Below, in pieces: positions 1 to 8,365 of a stretch of DNA of 64,000 bases. Numbering within the stretch: position 1 is the stretch's first letter; each line of letters opens with the position of its first letter. The translations under genes and the position numbers were made by a program. The stretch is taken from positions 324,001 to 388,000 of the forward strand of contig NZ_CP022189.1 in assembly GCF_003111685.1 (NCBI RefSeq), given 5' to 3'. The DNA comes from Alloyangia pacifica. Lineage in GTDB: Bacteria; Pseudomonadota; Alphaproteobacteria; Rhodobacterales; Rhodobacteraceae. Below the pieces are notes generated by a model. That model ran no database searches. It worked only from the letters and a program-made list of their open reading frames with translations, and was not told the origin of the DNA.

Positions 1-325
1 GGATGACCCCCACCACCTGCGCCTGCTCCTCATCACTGAGCGCGCGCCCCGCCGCCAGCCCGTGCCACTTCGCAAGGCAGCCCCGGCAGCAGGTCGCCGT
101 GGCGTGCTGCGCGACGAAAACCGGGTGGCCCCGCATGGGTGTCTGCTTGCCGTCGTTCCTCGGCTCTGCCGGGGCGAGCCGCTCGGAGATGAAATCCCGC
201 GCATGCGACAGGATCACCGCGCGGCCCTTGGCGTTGGCATAGTCCCGTTCCTTCGGGCCAAGCCGGAATCGGCTGCGAAACTTGGAGCGGGCCAGCCGCT
301 CGAACAGCTGATCCGGAGCTGTCAT
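1..325 (-). CDS. DUF4186 family protein (3' end outside window)
   Basis: The gene begins with ATG at 325 and runs off the left edge, so only the first 108 codons are visible. The translation carries the DUF4186 pattern: a KFRSRFRL stretch near residue 15, an ILSHARDFI segment, NDGKQTPMRGHPVF, and an ATCCRGCLAKWH segment with a cysteine cluster that could bind metal or an Fe-S centre (inference). The function of the family is not known to me. The start overlaps the stop of the IMPACT-type gene upstream by an ATGA, so the two are probably one transcript and translationally coupled. Confidence 0.8.
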   Translation of the reverse strand, partial: MTAPDQLFERLARSKFRSRFRLGPKERDYANAKGRAVILSHARDFISERLAPAEPRNDGKQTPMRGHPVFVAQHATATCCRGCLAKWHGLAAGRALSDEEQAQVVGVI

Positions 326-672
326 TCCATGCTCTCGAGATAGGTGCGTACGGCGTCCTGCACGTGGCGGAAGCGGTCGCCGCCAAGGTGCTTGCCGCCG
401 TACCAGCGGGTCACCACGATGATGTGGTTGCGGACCTCCTCGCGCTCCAGCATCCGCAGGATCACCATGCCCGCGCCGCTTTCGCCGTCGTCGTTCTTGA
501 TCGGCGCCTCGTCGGTCAGCAGGCCCCAGGTGTTGTGCGTTGCCTTGGCGAATTTCTTGTTGCGCTTGAGCTCCTTGAGAAAGGCCTTGGCCTCTTGCTC
601 CGAGGTGCAGGGCCCGCCCGAGACCGCGTATTTCGAGCCGCGGTCGCTGATGATATTCTCGAGAATGCGCAT
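322..672 (-). CDS. YigZ/IMPACT family protein, N-terminal domain only
   Basis: The 116-residue protein matches the UPF0029 (IMPACT N-terminal) domain, with an IVVTRWYGGKHLGGDRFRHV stretch near the C-terminal end. Full YigZ proteins are about 200 residues and carry a second C-terminal domain. That domain is absent here, so this is a single-domain form. IMPACT proteins are linked to translational control in eukaryotes; the bacterial role is unclear. It overlaps the downstream DUF4186 gene by 4 bp. Confidence 0.8.
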   Translation of the reverse strand: MRILENIISDRGSKYAVSGGPCTSEQEAKAFLKELKRNKKFAKATHNTWGLLTDEAPIKNDDGESGAGMVILRMLEREEVRNHIIVVTRWYGGKHLGGDRFRHVQDAVRTYLESME

Positions 673-711
673 GCCAGAGGGGTAAGCCGCGCCGCGCCAG
701 CGCGCAAGCCT

Positions 712-1767
712 TCAGCGCCCGAGGTACCCCCGCTCGATCTCCAGCAGCCGCTGCTTGCGCCAGAGCCCGCCGCCGTAGCCGGTGAGCGAGCCGTCCGCAC
801 CGATCACCCGGTGGCAGGGGATCACCAGCGCGATCTGGTTGGCACCATTGGCCTGCGCCACCGCCCGCGTGGCCGAAGGCCGCCCCAGCGCCTGCGCCAG
901 AGCGCCGTAGCTGCGCGTCTCGCCCGCCGGGATCTCGAGCAGGGCGCGCCAGACCGCGGTGGTGAACTCCGAGCCATGCAGCGCCAGCGGCGTGTCGAAC
1001 TGCGCGCTCTCCCCGGCGAAGAAGCGCGCCAGCTCCTCGCGGATCTGATCGGACGGTGCGAACCGTCCGACCCCGATCTCGCCCCCCGCACCCTTGCGCA
1101 GCTTCTCGAGCTCGCGTGGCAGCGCCTTGCGGTCCATGAACTCCAGCAGGTGCAGGTGGCTCTTCGAGCAGACCGAGACCATGTCGCCGAGCGGCGTGGC
1201 GATCCAGTCCGCCCGCAGGAGTGCATCGGCTCTCAAGGCCCCCGGCGCCACGCCGAGCGCCCGGGCAAATCCCGCGCGGAAGGCCGAGGCGCTCTCGAAG
1301 CCCGCATCGAGCTGCGCCTCGATCACCGGCGCGCCCGAGGCCAGCGCGGTGAATCCCTCGCGCAGCCGCCGCTGCCGGGCCATTTCGAGGAAAGTCATGC
1401 CGAACTGCCTCTTGAAGGCGCGCCGCACGGTCGAGGGATCGAGCCCCATCGCCACGAGATCCGGCTCGGACCAGCGGAAGGCGGGGCGCGCCTCGAGCGC
1501 GTCCAGAAGCCGCGCGATCACCGGGTCGCTCTGGGCCATGGGGTTCAGCGGATGGCAACGCTTGCACGGGCGGAAACCGGCGGCGATGCACTCCCCCACG
1601 GTCTCGTGGAAGGTGCAGTTCGCGCGCAGCGGTTTGCGCGCCGGGCAGGTCAGCCGGCAGAAGATGCCGGTCGAGGCGACGCAGACAAAGGCCCGGCCAT
1701 CGTAGGACGGGTCGCGCTCGAGCAGCGCCCGGTAGAGCGTGTCGGGGTCAGGAAGGGCAAACAGCAT
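712..1767 (-). CDS. ada: Bifunctional Ada: DNA methylphosphotriester / O6-methylguanine repair protein and AraC-type regulator
   Basis: The 351-residue protein has all three Ada parts. The N-terminal zinc domain has Cys37, Cys41, Cys68 and Cys71, where Cys37 would accept methyl groups from phosphotriesters. An AraC-type helix-turn-helix region follows at about residues 85-170. The C-terminal MGMT domain has the acceptor Cys318 in IPCHRV and a GYGGGLWRK segment. By family it repairs alkylated DNA and, once methylated, activates alkylation-response genes. No alkB or alkA gene lies beside it. All zinc ligands and the acceptor are present, so it should be active. Confidence 0.95.
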   Translation of the reverse strand: MLFALPDPDTLYRALLERDPSYDGRAFVCVASTGIFCRLTCPARKPLRANCTFHETVGECIAAGFRPCKRCHPLNPMAQSDPVIARLLDALEARPAFRWSEPDLVAMGLDPSTVRRAFKRQFGMTFLEMARQRRLREGFTALASGAPVIEAQLDAGFESASAFRAGFARALGVAPGALRADALLRADWIATPLGDMVSVCSKSHLHLLEFMDRKALPRELEKLRKGAGGEIGVGRFAPSDQIREELARFFAGESAQFDTPLALHGSEFTTAVWRALLEIPAGETRSYGALAQALGRPSATRAVAQANGANQIALVIPCHRVIGADGSLTGYGGGLWRKQRLLEIERGYLGR

Positions 1768-1923
1768 GGTCCGACTCTAGCCGATCCGTGTGTGGGATGC
1801 CGCCGGAAATCGGGCGGCTATTCACATTCCGGCGGCGCAGTGCGGCGCCGCTCTTGCCAAGGCGGCGGGCGAGCCCACATGTGATAAAAGATCGCAATTT
1901 CGATATATGAAAGGAGCCGAACG

Positions 1924-2298
1924 ATGAAGACCGAGGAAGTGGGCGCCGCCCTGCTGGAGACGTGGTCCGTCGACGAGGTCGCCGAGGCCTTTGGTCGCAA
2001 CGAGATCGTGCTGATCGACGTGCGCACGCCGCAGGAATACATGTTCGAGCACATCGAGGGCACGCTGCTGATGCCCATGGCCTTCTTCAAGCCCGAGAAG
2101 CTGCCGGGGCAGGGCGAGAAGCGGATCGTCTTCCACTGCGGTTCGGGCGCGCGTTCCGAGCGGGTCGCCCGCGCTGCCATCGCTGCCGGTCTCGCGCGAG
2201 TCGCGCATATGGAAGGCGGCTTCGGCGCGTGGAAGGGGAGCCACAAGCCCTACATCGGCACCAACATGGCCACCGGCGGCCCGACCCCGATCAGTTGA
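1924..2298 (+). CDS. Single-domain rhodanese-like sulfurtransferase
   Basis: The 124-residue protein is one rhodanese domain. It has the LIDVRTPQEY entry motif near residue 31, a HIEGTLLMP segment, and the active-site loop with Cys72 in HCGSGARSE, so it keeps the persulfide-forming cysteine. There is no signal peptide, so it is probably cytoplasmic. An AAAGGAG Shine-Dalgarno sits just upstream of the ATG. It stands alone between ada (divergent) and the GntR gene (convergent), so the context does not reveal the sulfur acceptor. Confidence 0.88.
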   Translation: MKTEEVGAALLETWSVDEVAEAFGRNEIVLIDVRTPQEYMFEHIEGTLLMPMAFFKPEKLPGQGEKRIVFHCGSGARSERVARAAIAAGLARVAHMEGGFGAWKGSHKPYIGTNMATGGPTPIS

Positions 2299-2309
2299 GC
2301 GGTCTCTGT

Positions 2310-2380
2310 CCCTTCTTCTCTGTCAAAATACGCCGGGGGTGAATTGTCCGCTGGCCGAGAGGGGCAGCGCGCCCTTGCGT
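2310..2380 (-). repeat. Bipartite intergenic repeat, copy 1
   Basis: Read on the minus strand this has a GGGCGCGCTGCCCCTC block, then about 30 nt, then CCCCGGCGTATTTTGACAG followed by AGAAGAAGGG. The same two blocks recur at 19101-19160 and 60611-60671, and the second block alone at 22090-22116. It fills the space between the convergent rhodanese and GntR genes. Confidence 0.6.
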
Positions 2381-2383
2381 GCC

Positions 2384-3154
2384 TCAACTCCGCCCGGTCA
2401 CCCGGTCGAAGCGCTGCCGGGCCACGTCCTCGTCGCGCTCGGCCTTGCGGTCGGCGATCAGCGCCGCCTCGACGTAGCCGAGGTGTGCCTGCACCGCCGC
2501 CTTTGCGCCCGCCGGGTCGCGCGCCTGGAGCGCCGCGTTGATGGCGCGGTGTTGCTCGAGCAGGGCCTCGCGGGTGGTGCGCTGCTTGAACATGATCGAG
2601 CGGTTGTAGAAGACCCCCTCGCGCAGCAGCTGATACATCGAGCGCATCATGTGCAGCATGATGACGTTGTGGCTGGCCTCGATGATCGCGAGGTGGAAGT
2701 CGGCGTCGAGCCGCGCTTCCTCGGCCGGGTTGCGCTTCATATGCGCCGCTTCCATCTTTGCGAAGAGCGCCTCGATGACCTTCAGATCCGAGGGCGTCCC
2801 CTGCAGCGCCGCGCGCTCCGCCGCCAGACCCTCCATGTCCCGGCGGAAGCTGAGGTAGTCAAACACAGCTTCGTCATGTTTGGAAAAGAGCTGGATCAAT
2901 GCGTCGGAAAAGGCCGATCCGAGCACCTCGGTGACGAAGACACCGGCCCCGGCCCGGGTCTCCAAGAGTCCGCGGTCCTGCAGGTCTGCCACCGCCTCGC
3001 GCAGGCTTGGGCGCGACACGCCCAGCCGTTCCGACAGCTCGCGCTCGGCAGGTAGGCGCTCGCCCGGGCGCAGGATGCCGCGCAGGATCAGTTCTTCGAT
3101 CTGCCGCACCACGGCGCTGGATAGTTTCTCGGACTGCACGGGGCGGAAGGGCAT
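2384..3154 (-). CDS. GntR family transcriptional regulator, FadR/FCD subfamily
   Basis: The 256-residue protein has an N-terminal winged helix (about residues 8-75, with the GntR signature LPAERELSERLGVSRPSLRE) and a C-terminal FCD domain (about 90-225). The FCD domain keeps the acidic and histidine positions that usually bind metal or ligand (DADFHLAIIEASHN; a late EQHRAINAAL helix). It resembles LldR/PdhR-type sensors of small carboxylates, but the effector cannot be told from sequence. A palindrome 25 bp upstream of the start suggests autoregulation. The neighbouring genes (moaE, a rhodanese) offer no obvious metabolic target. Confidence 0.88.
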   Translation of the reverse strand: MPFRPVQSEKLSSAVVRQIEELILRGILRPGERLPAERELSERLGVSRPSLREAVADLQDRGLLETRAGAGVFVTEVLGSAFSDALIQLFSKHDEAVFDYLSFRRDMEGLAAERAALQGTPSDLKVIEALFAKMEAAHMKRNPAEEARLDADFHLAIIEASHNVIMLHMMRSMYQLLREGVFYNRSIMFKQRTTREALLEQHRAINAALQARDPAGAKAAVQAHLGYVEAALIADRKAERDEDVARQRFDRVTGRS

Positions 3155-3178
3155 GAATGGGTCCTGACAGGCGGGAAT

Positions 3179-3197
3179 TGGTCAGATCATATGACCA
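3179..3197. promoter_or_regulatory. Probable operator of the GntR/FadR-type regulator
   Basis: This is a 19-bp imperfect palindrome with arms TGGTCA and TGACCA. The TGGTC...GACCA type of half-sites is typical for FadR-subfamily GntR regulators. It lies 25-43 bp upstream of the regulator's ATG, where bound protein would cover the promoter. That role is inference. Confidence 0.55.
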
Positions 3198-3251
3198 CGC
3201 GCGCCGCGGCTCAAGCGCGACACGAGGACAGTGATGCATAGCAAAGGGCGC

Positions 3252-3698
3252 TCACCAGCGCGACAGCGCGTCCTCGTCCTCGTCCTTGGCGGCCACCCAG
3301 GAGGTGCCGCCGCTGCCGCTTTCCTTCTTCCAGAAGGGCGCTCGGGACTTGAGGTAGTCCATCAGGTACTCGGCGGCCTCGAAGGCATGGACGCGATGCT
3401 TTGAGGCTGTGGCGACCATCATGATGCGCTCGCCCGGACCCATGCGGCCGTAGCGGTGGATCACCAGAATCTCGCCGAGATCCCAGCGTGCCTCGGCCTC
3501 GGCGGCGATCGCCTCGATCGCCTTCTGGGTCATGCCGGGGTAGTGCTCGATTTCCATCGTCTCAAGCGTGCCCGAGACGTCGCGCACCACGCCGGTAAAG
3601 GTCACCACGGCGCCCATGTCGGTGCGGCCCGCGGCGAAGGTGTCGGCCTCGGCACCGAAGTCGAAGGGTTCTTCCTGCACGACCACCCGGATCGACAT
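3252..3698 (-). CDS. moaE: Molybdopterin synthase catalytic subunit MoaE
   Basis: The 148-residue protein is a full-length MoaE. It has a TFTGVVRD segment (about 33-40), an EHYPGMT motif and a late YLKSRAPFWKKE segment. Lys117 and Lys124 in that segment correspond to the essential lysines of E. coli MoaE. With MoaD it converts cyclic pyranopterin monophosphate to molybdopterin. The ATG lies 4 nt past the moaD stop, so moaD-moaE are co-translated downstream of pgsA. The C-terminus ends in an acidic DEDEDAL tail. Confidence 0.95.
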   Translation of the reverse strand: MSIRVVVQEEPFDFGAEADTFAAGRTDMGAVVTFTGVVRDVSGTLETMEIEHYPGMTQKAIEAIAAEAEARWDLGEILVIHRYGRMGPGERIMMVATASKHRVHAFEAAEYLMDYLKSRAPFWKKESGSGGTSWVAAKDEDEDALSRW

Positions 3699-3702
3699 GG
3701 TC

Positions 3703-3948
3703 TCAGCCCCCAGTCATCGGCGGGAAAAAGGCGACTTCGCGCACGCCGGAAAGCGGTGCGTCGAACTCGGAGAGTTCCTGGTCCAAGGCCACGCGCAGGG
3801 CCGAAAGATCGGAGAAGGCCATGGCATAGCGCTCCTCGCGGCCACGCAACTCCTCAATGAGATCGTTGACCGTGGCGGCCTCGGTCTCGTAGCGCTCCTT
3901 CGGCAGGCCGATGCGCTCGCGCACCCAGGCGAAATAGAGCAGATCCAT
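3703..3948 (-). CDS. moaD: Molybdopterin synthase sulfur-carrier subunit MoaD
   Basis: The 81-residue ubiquitin-fold protein ends in the required Gly-Gly, which is thiocarboxylated to carry sulfur to MoaE. The FFPPMTGG ending is typical. I start at the ATG at 3948 because it gives the normal MoaD length and N-terminus (MDLLYFAWVRE). Its start shares a base with the pgsA stop (TGATG), so translation is probably coupled. Confidence 0.93.
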   Translation of the reverse strand: MDLLYFAWVRERIGLPKERYETEAATVNDLIEELRGREERYAMAFSDLSALRVALDQELSEFDAPLSGVREVAFFPPMTGG

Positions 3949-4613
3949 CACTTCTCGTCCTTCAGGAACGGCAAGGCCTTCACGAAGTAGTCCCAGCCGG
4001 TGATCAGTGTCAGCGCGGCGGCGATCCACAGCAGCGTCAGGCCAAGGTGCCCGGTCCAGATCATACCGGTCTCCTGCCAGCGCAGCCCGTGCGGATCGGC
4101 GCCGCCGCCGTCGAGCGCCTGGGCCACTGTCTGCCGGTCCAGCGCCTCGACGCTGAGAGCAAGGTAATGCTCGAAGACGCCCTGTGAAAAGAGCGTGGCG
4201 ATGGCGATCATCTGGAAGGTGGTTTTCCACTTCGCCAGCTTGGTCACCTTGAGCGTGCCCGCGGTGTCGCCGAGATACTCGCGGAGACCCGAGACGAACA
4301 CCTCGCGGAAGAGAATCATCGTGGCGGGCAGCACCAGCCAGGGCGACATCGAGGAATAGCCGACGATCACCATCAGCGCGATCACCACCATCGCCTTGTC
4401 TGCGATGGGATCGAGCATGGCGCCGATCTTGCTTTCCTGTCCCCAGAGGCGGGCCAGGTAGCCGTCGAACCAATCGGTGACGGCGGCCCCGACGAAGAGC
4501 AGCAGCGCGAACCAGTCGGCAAGCGGCCGCGAGAAGTACAGGAACATCACCGCCACGCCGGGGGCGGCGATCAGGCGGAGGGCGGTGAGGATATTTGGCA
4601 GGTTCCAGCGCAT
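3948..4613 (-). CDS. pgsA: CDP-diacylglycerol-glycerol-3-phosphate 3-phosphatidyltransferase
   Basis: The 221-residue integral membrane protein makes phosphatidylglycerol phosphate, the first committed step to PG and cardiolipin. The CDP-alcohol phosphotransferase motif is complete: DWFDGYLARLWG followed by GAMLDPIADK, with all the metal-binding aspartates. Several hydrophobic segments are present. I chose the ATG at 4613 (MRWNLPNILTALR), the usual N-terminus; the frame stays open for 63 more codons upstream but that stretch looks non-coding. It heads the pgsA-moaD-moaE unit. Confidence 0.94.
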   Translation of the reverse strand: MRWNLPNILTALRLIAAPGVAVMFLYFSRPLADWFALLLFVGAAVTDWFDGYLARLWGQESKIGAMLDPIADKAMVVIALMVIVGYSSMSPWLVLPATMILFREVFVSGLREYLGDTAGTLKVTKLAKWKTTFQMIAIATLFSQGVFEHYLALSVEALDRQTVAQALDGGGADPHGLRWQETGMIWTGHLGLTLLWIAAALTLITGWDYFVKALPFLKDEK

Positions 4614-4668
4614 GCGACTTACGTAGCGCGCTTTTTGGGGAGGGGAAAGACGCCTCACGCGGGAGAGC

Positions 4669-5397
4669 TCACACGGTGCTGCGACGAAATCTCTCGACAT
4701 AGGCGGCGCGGGCCTGCGGCAGGGGCCTGTCGCGCAGCGCGGGCGCCATGTGGCGCTCGAGAAAGTGTCCCGTCGTGCGCAGCGCCTCGAGGATCTCGCC
4801 ATCGCCGCCGGGGCCTTCGCCCTTCAGAATGTCAGGCAGGGGCAGCAGCCGGTCGGCCCATTCCCCTGCGGCTTGGCGCGAGACGGCACGGCCGGTGCGC
4901 GGCGAGACGAAACAAAGCTCCTCGTTGGTGCCGCGCACCGCGCAGGCCGAGAGATCGAGCCCGAAGCCCATCTCGTCGAGCAGCGCCATTTCCCAGCGGA
5001 GATAGGCGAGGGGCCAGAGCTCACGCTCGGGCAGCAGGTCGAGCAGCGCCTCGGTGCGGGCGTAGAGCCTGGGGTGCGCCTCGCGCTCGGGCAGCGAGAA
5101 GGAGAGCAGGGCACAGACCGCGTTGAGCCCCGCCAGCGACAGCCGGTCCGCCAGCGCATTGGCGACCCGCGAGCGCTGCGGCTCGGCGGTGAAGCTGCCC
5201 ATGTGGTCTTCGAGCCGCGCCTTCCAGGTCAGGTCGAGCTGCGCGCCTGGCTGCAGGAAGGGGGCGACACGGCGCGAGGCACCGCCGCGCAGCACGCCCA
5301 TGTGCCGCCCGTGCCCGGGGGTGAAGACCTCGAGGATGGCCGAGCTTTCGCCGTGCCTGCGCGAGGTCAGAAGGATGCCGGTGTCGCGCCATTCCAT
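4669..5397 (-). CDS. recO: DNA repair protein RecO
   Basis: The 242-residue protein starts [10 protein letters not shown] and has the N-terminal OB-fold of RecO (about residues 1-80, including [20 protein letters not shown]), then a helical domain. RecO loads RecA onto SSB-coated single-stranded DNA with RecR. The common zinc-finger cysteines of some RecO proteins are not obvious here. The ATG at 5397 gives the expected N-terminus. In related genomes recO usually follows era directly; here an opposite-strand gene separates it from DUF1491/era. Confidence 0.93.
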   Translation of the reverse strand: MEWRDTGILLTSRRHGESSAILEVFTPGHGRHMGVLRGGASRRVAPFLQPGAQLDLTWKARLEDHMGSFTAEPQRSRVANALADRLSLAGLNAVCALLSFSLPEREAHPRLYARTEALLDLLPERELWPLAYLRWEMALLDEMGFGLDLSACAVRGTNEELCFVSPRTGRAVSRQAAGEWADRLLPLPDILKGEGPGGDGEILEALRTTGHFLERHMAPALRDRPLPQARAAYVERFRRSTV

Positions 5398-5605
5398 CCG
5401 CGCACTCTCGGAGTTTGCGAGGGTGGGGGCAAGGGGCGCGGGCGGGGGCGTTGGCGAGGAGCCTTCCATGTCCGCCTGCCGATTGCATGGACCGGTGGAG
5501 GGGGGGGCGGCCTGCTCGCACGCGGACACCGCCATGTGAGCCGCCCATTGCTTGGCCTCGCAATAAACGTCGTCCTGAAGTACGATGGTCGGCCCGGGAG
5601 ATGCC

Positions 5606-6247
5606 ATGACCCAGACTCACCGCTTCACCGCCCTGCTGATTGCCCTGCTCGCCTTGGGGGCACTGTGGTTGCAGGTCCACGTGGGGCTCGTGCGCAGGAC
5701 GGATCACGAGGTCTGGCAAGAGCTCTGGCGGCTGGGGCGCTACTTCACCATCCTGACCAACCTGATGGTCGCGGTGACCTTCGCCGGCATCGCGGCGGGG
5801 CACCGGAGCCCGCCGTGGTGGTTGGCCGCGGTCGCTCTGTGGATCCTCATCGTCGCCATCGTCTACCACGGTCTGCTGGCGCGGCCGCTGGACGGGATCC
5901 GCTGGTGGTCGGACATGGCGGTGCACACCTTCGTGCCGATCGCCGTCGGGCTCTGGTGGCTGGCGTTGGCGCCGAAGGACGGGCTGATGCCGCGGCACGC
6001 GCTCTGGTGGCTGCTCTGGCCGCTGATCTATGTCAGCTACGCGCTGATCCGTGGCGAGTTCGACGGGAGTCACCCGTATTTCTTCATCGACCCGCATGAG
6101 ATCGGCTGGTCCGGCGTCGGCCTTTGGTGCGTGGCGCTGGGCGTGAGCTTTTGGCTCGGCGGTCTGGGGGTGGTGATGCTGGGACGGCTGCTCAGCCGTC
6201 CATCTCGTCCAGCAGATGGCGCCCCTGACGGTCCTCAAGCTCAATGA
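5606..6247 (+). CDS. Pr6Pr family membrane protein
   Basis: The 213-residue protein has about six hydrophobic segments and the Pr6Pr-type landmarks: [14 protein letters not shown] near residue 45, an [13 protein letters not shown] segment, and the [14 protein letters not shown]...PYFFIDP region. The function is unknown to me. I start at the ATG at 5606 because GGGAG lies five bases upstream. It is on the opposite strand to its neighbours, inserted between DUF1491 and recO. Its 3' end overlaps the 3' end of the DUF1491 gene by 56 bp, which is unusually long for a convergent pair. Confidence 0.85.
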   Translation: MTQTHRFTALLIALLALGALWLQVHVGLVRRTDHEVWQELWRLGRYFTILTNLMVAVTFAGIAAGHRSPPWWLAAVALWILIVAIVYHGLLARPLDGIRWWSDMAVHTFVPIAVGLWWLALAPKDGLMPRHALWWLLWPLIYVSYALIRGEFDGSHPYFFIDPHEIGWSGVGLWCVALGVSFWLGGLGVVMLGRLLSRPSRPADGAPDGPQAQ

Positions 6248-6524
6248 CCCAGAGATCGGGGTCGAAGTCGCGTTGCTTTGAGACGCGCGCGTCAACCTCG
6301 TATTCCGGCCCCTCGGCGAGCGTGGCCCACCGGCGGGCGCCGGTCATCAAATCCCATTCGCGGCTGAAGGCCACGGCCTTGCCGTCGAGCGTAGCGAGCT
6401 TGACGATCACCGCCCCGGCGGTGTCGTCGCCATGGGCGGTCACATAGGCGGGGATGTCCAGGAGCGAGAGCCGCCGCAGGTAGGCGCCGACCCAAACATG
6501 GGTGGCGAGCCGAGGCTCAGGCAT
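6192..6524 (-). CDS. DUF1491 family protein
   Basis: The 110-residue protein matches the alphaproteobacterial DUF1491 family: LATHVWVGAYLRRL at the N-terminus, GDDTAGAVIVKLATLDG in the middle, [21 protein letters not shown] at the end. The function is unknown. It overlaps the end of era by 8 bp on the same strand, so it is the last gene of the lepB-rnc-eamA-era unit. The 3' end lies under the convergent Pr6Pr gene. Confidence 0.9.
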   Translation of the reverse strand: MPEPRLATHVWVGAYLRRLSLLDIPAYVTAHGDDTAGAVIVKLATLDGKAVAFSREWDLMTGARRWATLAEGPEYEVDARVSKQRDFDPDLWVIELEDRQGRHLLDEMDG

Positions 6525-7425
6525 TGCCGTCCTTGAACTCGAGGCCCATCTCTGAATAGCGTTCCGCCTCTTCGAGCCAGTTCTCGCGGACCTTCACCTG
6601 CAGGAAGAGGTGCACCTTGCGGCCGAGGAATTCCTCGAGCTCGGCGCGCGAGGCCTGGCTGACTGACTTGATCGTCTCGCCCTTCTTGCCGAGTACGATG
6701 CCCTTGTGGCCGTCCCGGGTGACGTAGATGATCTGGTCGATGCGGGCCGAGCCGTCCTCGCGCTCTTCCCACTGCTCGGTTTCGACCGTCAGCTGGTAGG
6801 GCAGTTCCTGGTGCAGCCGCAGCGTCAGCTTCTCGCGGGTCATCTCGGCGGCGATCATGCGCATCGGCAGGTCGGCGATCTGGTCCTCGGGGTAGAGCCA
6901 AGGGCTCTCGGGCACCTGTTCCGCCAGCCACTTGCGCAGCGCGTCGACGCCATGGCCGCGCTCGGCCGAGATCATGAATGTTTCGGCGAAGGCGTAGGCC
7001 TCGTTCATCTTCTGGGTCAGCGCCAGCAGGTCCTCGGCTTTCACGCGGTCGATCTTGTTGATCGCCAGCGCCACCTTGCGGCCGCGCGGCAGGTCCTGCA
7101 GCCCATCCAGGATGCGCTTCACGCCATCGGTCATGCCGCGGTGCGCCTCGATCAGCAGCACGATGATGTCGGCATCCGAGGCCCCGCCCCAGGCCGCTGC
7201 GACCATGGCGCGGTCGAGCCGGCGGCGCGGTTGGAACAGGCCGGGCGTGTCGACGAAGACCAGCTGGCTCTCGCCCTCCATGGCCACGCCGCGGATGCGG
7301 GTGCGGGTGGTCTGCACCTTGTGGGTGACGATCGACACCTTGGCGCCCACCATGCGGTTGGTGAGCGTCGACTTGCCCGCGTTGGGCTCGCCGATGAGGG
7401 CGATGAATCCTGCACGTGTGGTCAT
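6517..7425 (-). CDS. era: GTPase Era
   Basis: The 302-residue protein has the full Era layout: G1 GEPNAGKST (about residue 12), switch region TTRTRIRG, G3 DTPG, G4 NKID, then a C-terminal KH domain with VLGKKGETIKSVS. Era binds the 3' end of 16S rRNA and helps 30S maturation. It follows the EamA transporter by 13 bp and overlaps DUF1491, inside the lepB-rnc-era cluster. Confidence 0.97.
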   Translation of the reverse strand: MTTRAGFIALIGEPNAGKSTLTNRMVGAKVSIVTHKVQTTRTRIRGVAMEGESQLVFVDTPGLFQPRRRLDRAMVAAAWGGASDADIIVLLIEAHRGMTDGVKRILDGLQDLPRGRKVALAINKIDRVKAEDLLALTQKMNEAYAFAETFMISAERGHGVDALRKWLAEQVPESPWLYPEDQIADLPMRMIAAEMTREKLTLRLHQELPYQLTVETEQWEEREDGSARIDQIIYVTRDGHKGIVLGKKGETIKSVSQASRAELEEFLGRKVHLFLQVKVRENWLEEAERYSEMGLEFKDGNA

Positions 7426-7438
7426 TGGGGCGTTCCCG

Positions 7439-8365
7439 TTACTGACGATCCGTGGCCCTTACAGGCTTTTGCGGCGCGGGGCCAGAGCGGCCGCTGCGGA
7501 TCAGGGTATAGCATCCCGACACGACAATCAGCAGCGCTCCTGCAAGGGTCCAGAGATCCGGGCGCTCGCCGAAAAGAAGATAGGCGAAGACCAGCGCCAC
7601 CAGCAGCCGCGAGTAGCGGAAGGGGGCGACCACCGAGACCTCGCCGCTGCGCATGGCGCGGGTGAGCGCGGTATAGGCGCAGACCCCGACAAGTCCGGTG
7701 GCCAGCAGGCGCAGCAGCTCGGAGCCCTGCGGGAGGCGTGGGGGCGCGGGATCGAAGGGCAGCAGCAAGAGTCCCGCGAGGGTGACCACGGCGAAGCCGA
7801 GGATGCCAAGCTGCTTCGCCGAGACTGCAGGCGGCGCGGCCCGGGTGAAAAGGTCGCGCATGGCAAAGCCGAACATCGCCGCGATCGACAGCAGCGCGTC
7901 GAGCCGGAAGGCCTCGGGAGTGGGGCGCACGATCAGCAGCACGCCGATGAAGCCCACCGCCATGGCGGCCCAGCGGCGCGGGCCGACCTTCTCGCCCAGC
8001 AGCAGCGCCGCCCCGGCGGTGACCACCAAGGGCGCCGCCTGCAGGATCGAAGATGTCACGGACAGCGGCGTGTAGGCCAGCGACAACGCGAAGAAGAGCC
8101 GGCCCATGATCTCGAAGAGCGTGCGCAGCAGCAGGCTGGGCCGCAGCATCGCCGGATGCAGCACCGCCTCTCCTGCGCGCAGGGTCATCAGGGTGTAGAG
8201 CGTGACGCCGGTCAGGCCGAAGATCAGCGTCGCCTCGCCCGGTGGCAGGCCGGGGGCGACGGATTTGAACAGCGCGTCCTCGATGGCGAAAAGCGTCATC
8301 GCCAGCACCATGAAGCCGGCGCCGGTCGCGTTCGCGCTCATCCGCGGCGCGGCGGTGTCAGCCAT
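7439..8365 (-). CDS. EamA/DMT family transporter
   Basis: The 308-residue protein shows about ten hydrophobic helices in two EamA halves (about 15-145 and 160-290), typical of drug/metabolite transporters. The substrate cannot be told from sequence. The start overlaps rnc by 8 bp and the stop lies 13 bp before era. It is therefore an insertion into the otherwise standard rnc-era pair and probably shares its transcript. The ATG at 8365 is accepted; a second ATG eight codons in is also possible. Confidence 0.88.
   Translation of the reverse strand: MADTAAPRMSANATGAGFMVLAMTLFAIEDALFKSVAPGLPPGEATLIFGLTGVTLYTLMTLRAGEAVLHPAMLRPSLLLRTLFEIMGRLFFALSLAYTPLSVTSSILQAAPLVVTAGAALLLGEKVGPRRWAAMAVGFIGVLLIVRPTPEAFRLDALLSIAAMFGFAMRDLFTRAAPPAVSAKQLGILGFAVVTLAGLLLLPFDPAPPRLPQGSELLRLLATGLVGVCAYTALTRAMRSGEVSVVAPFRYSRLLVALVFAYLLFGERPDLWTLAGALLIVVSGCYTLIRSGRSGPAPQKPVRATDRQ

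Noticed and set aside
364..1884. A 506-codon open frame on the plus strand opposite ada and the IMPACT gene
   Set aside because: It is antisense to genes with clear family motifs, and its translation is Arg/Gly/Ala-rich without any domain. High GC leaves many such open frames.
5585..5605. Upstream ATG for the Pr6Pr gene
   Set aside because: It has no Shine-Dalgarno, while GGGAG sits at the right distance from the ATG at 5606.
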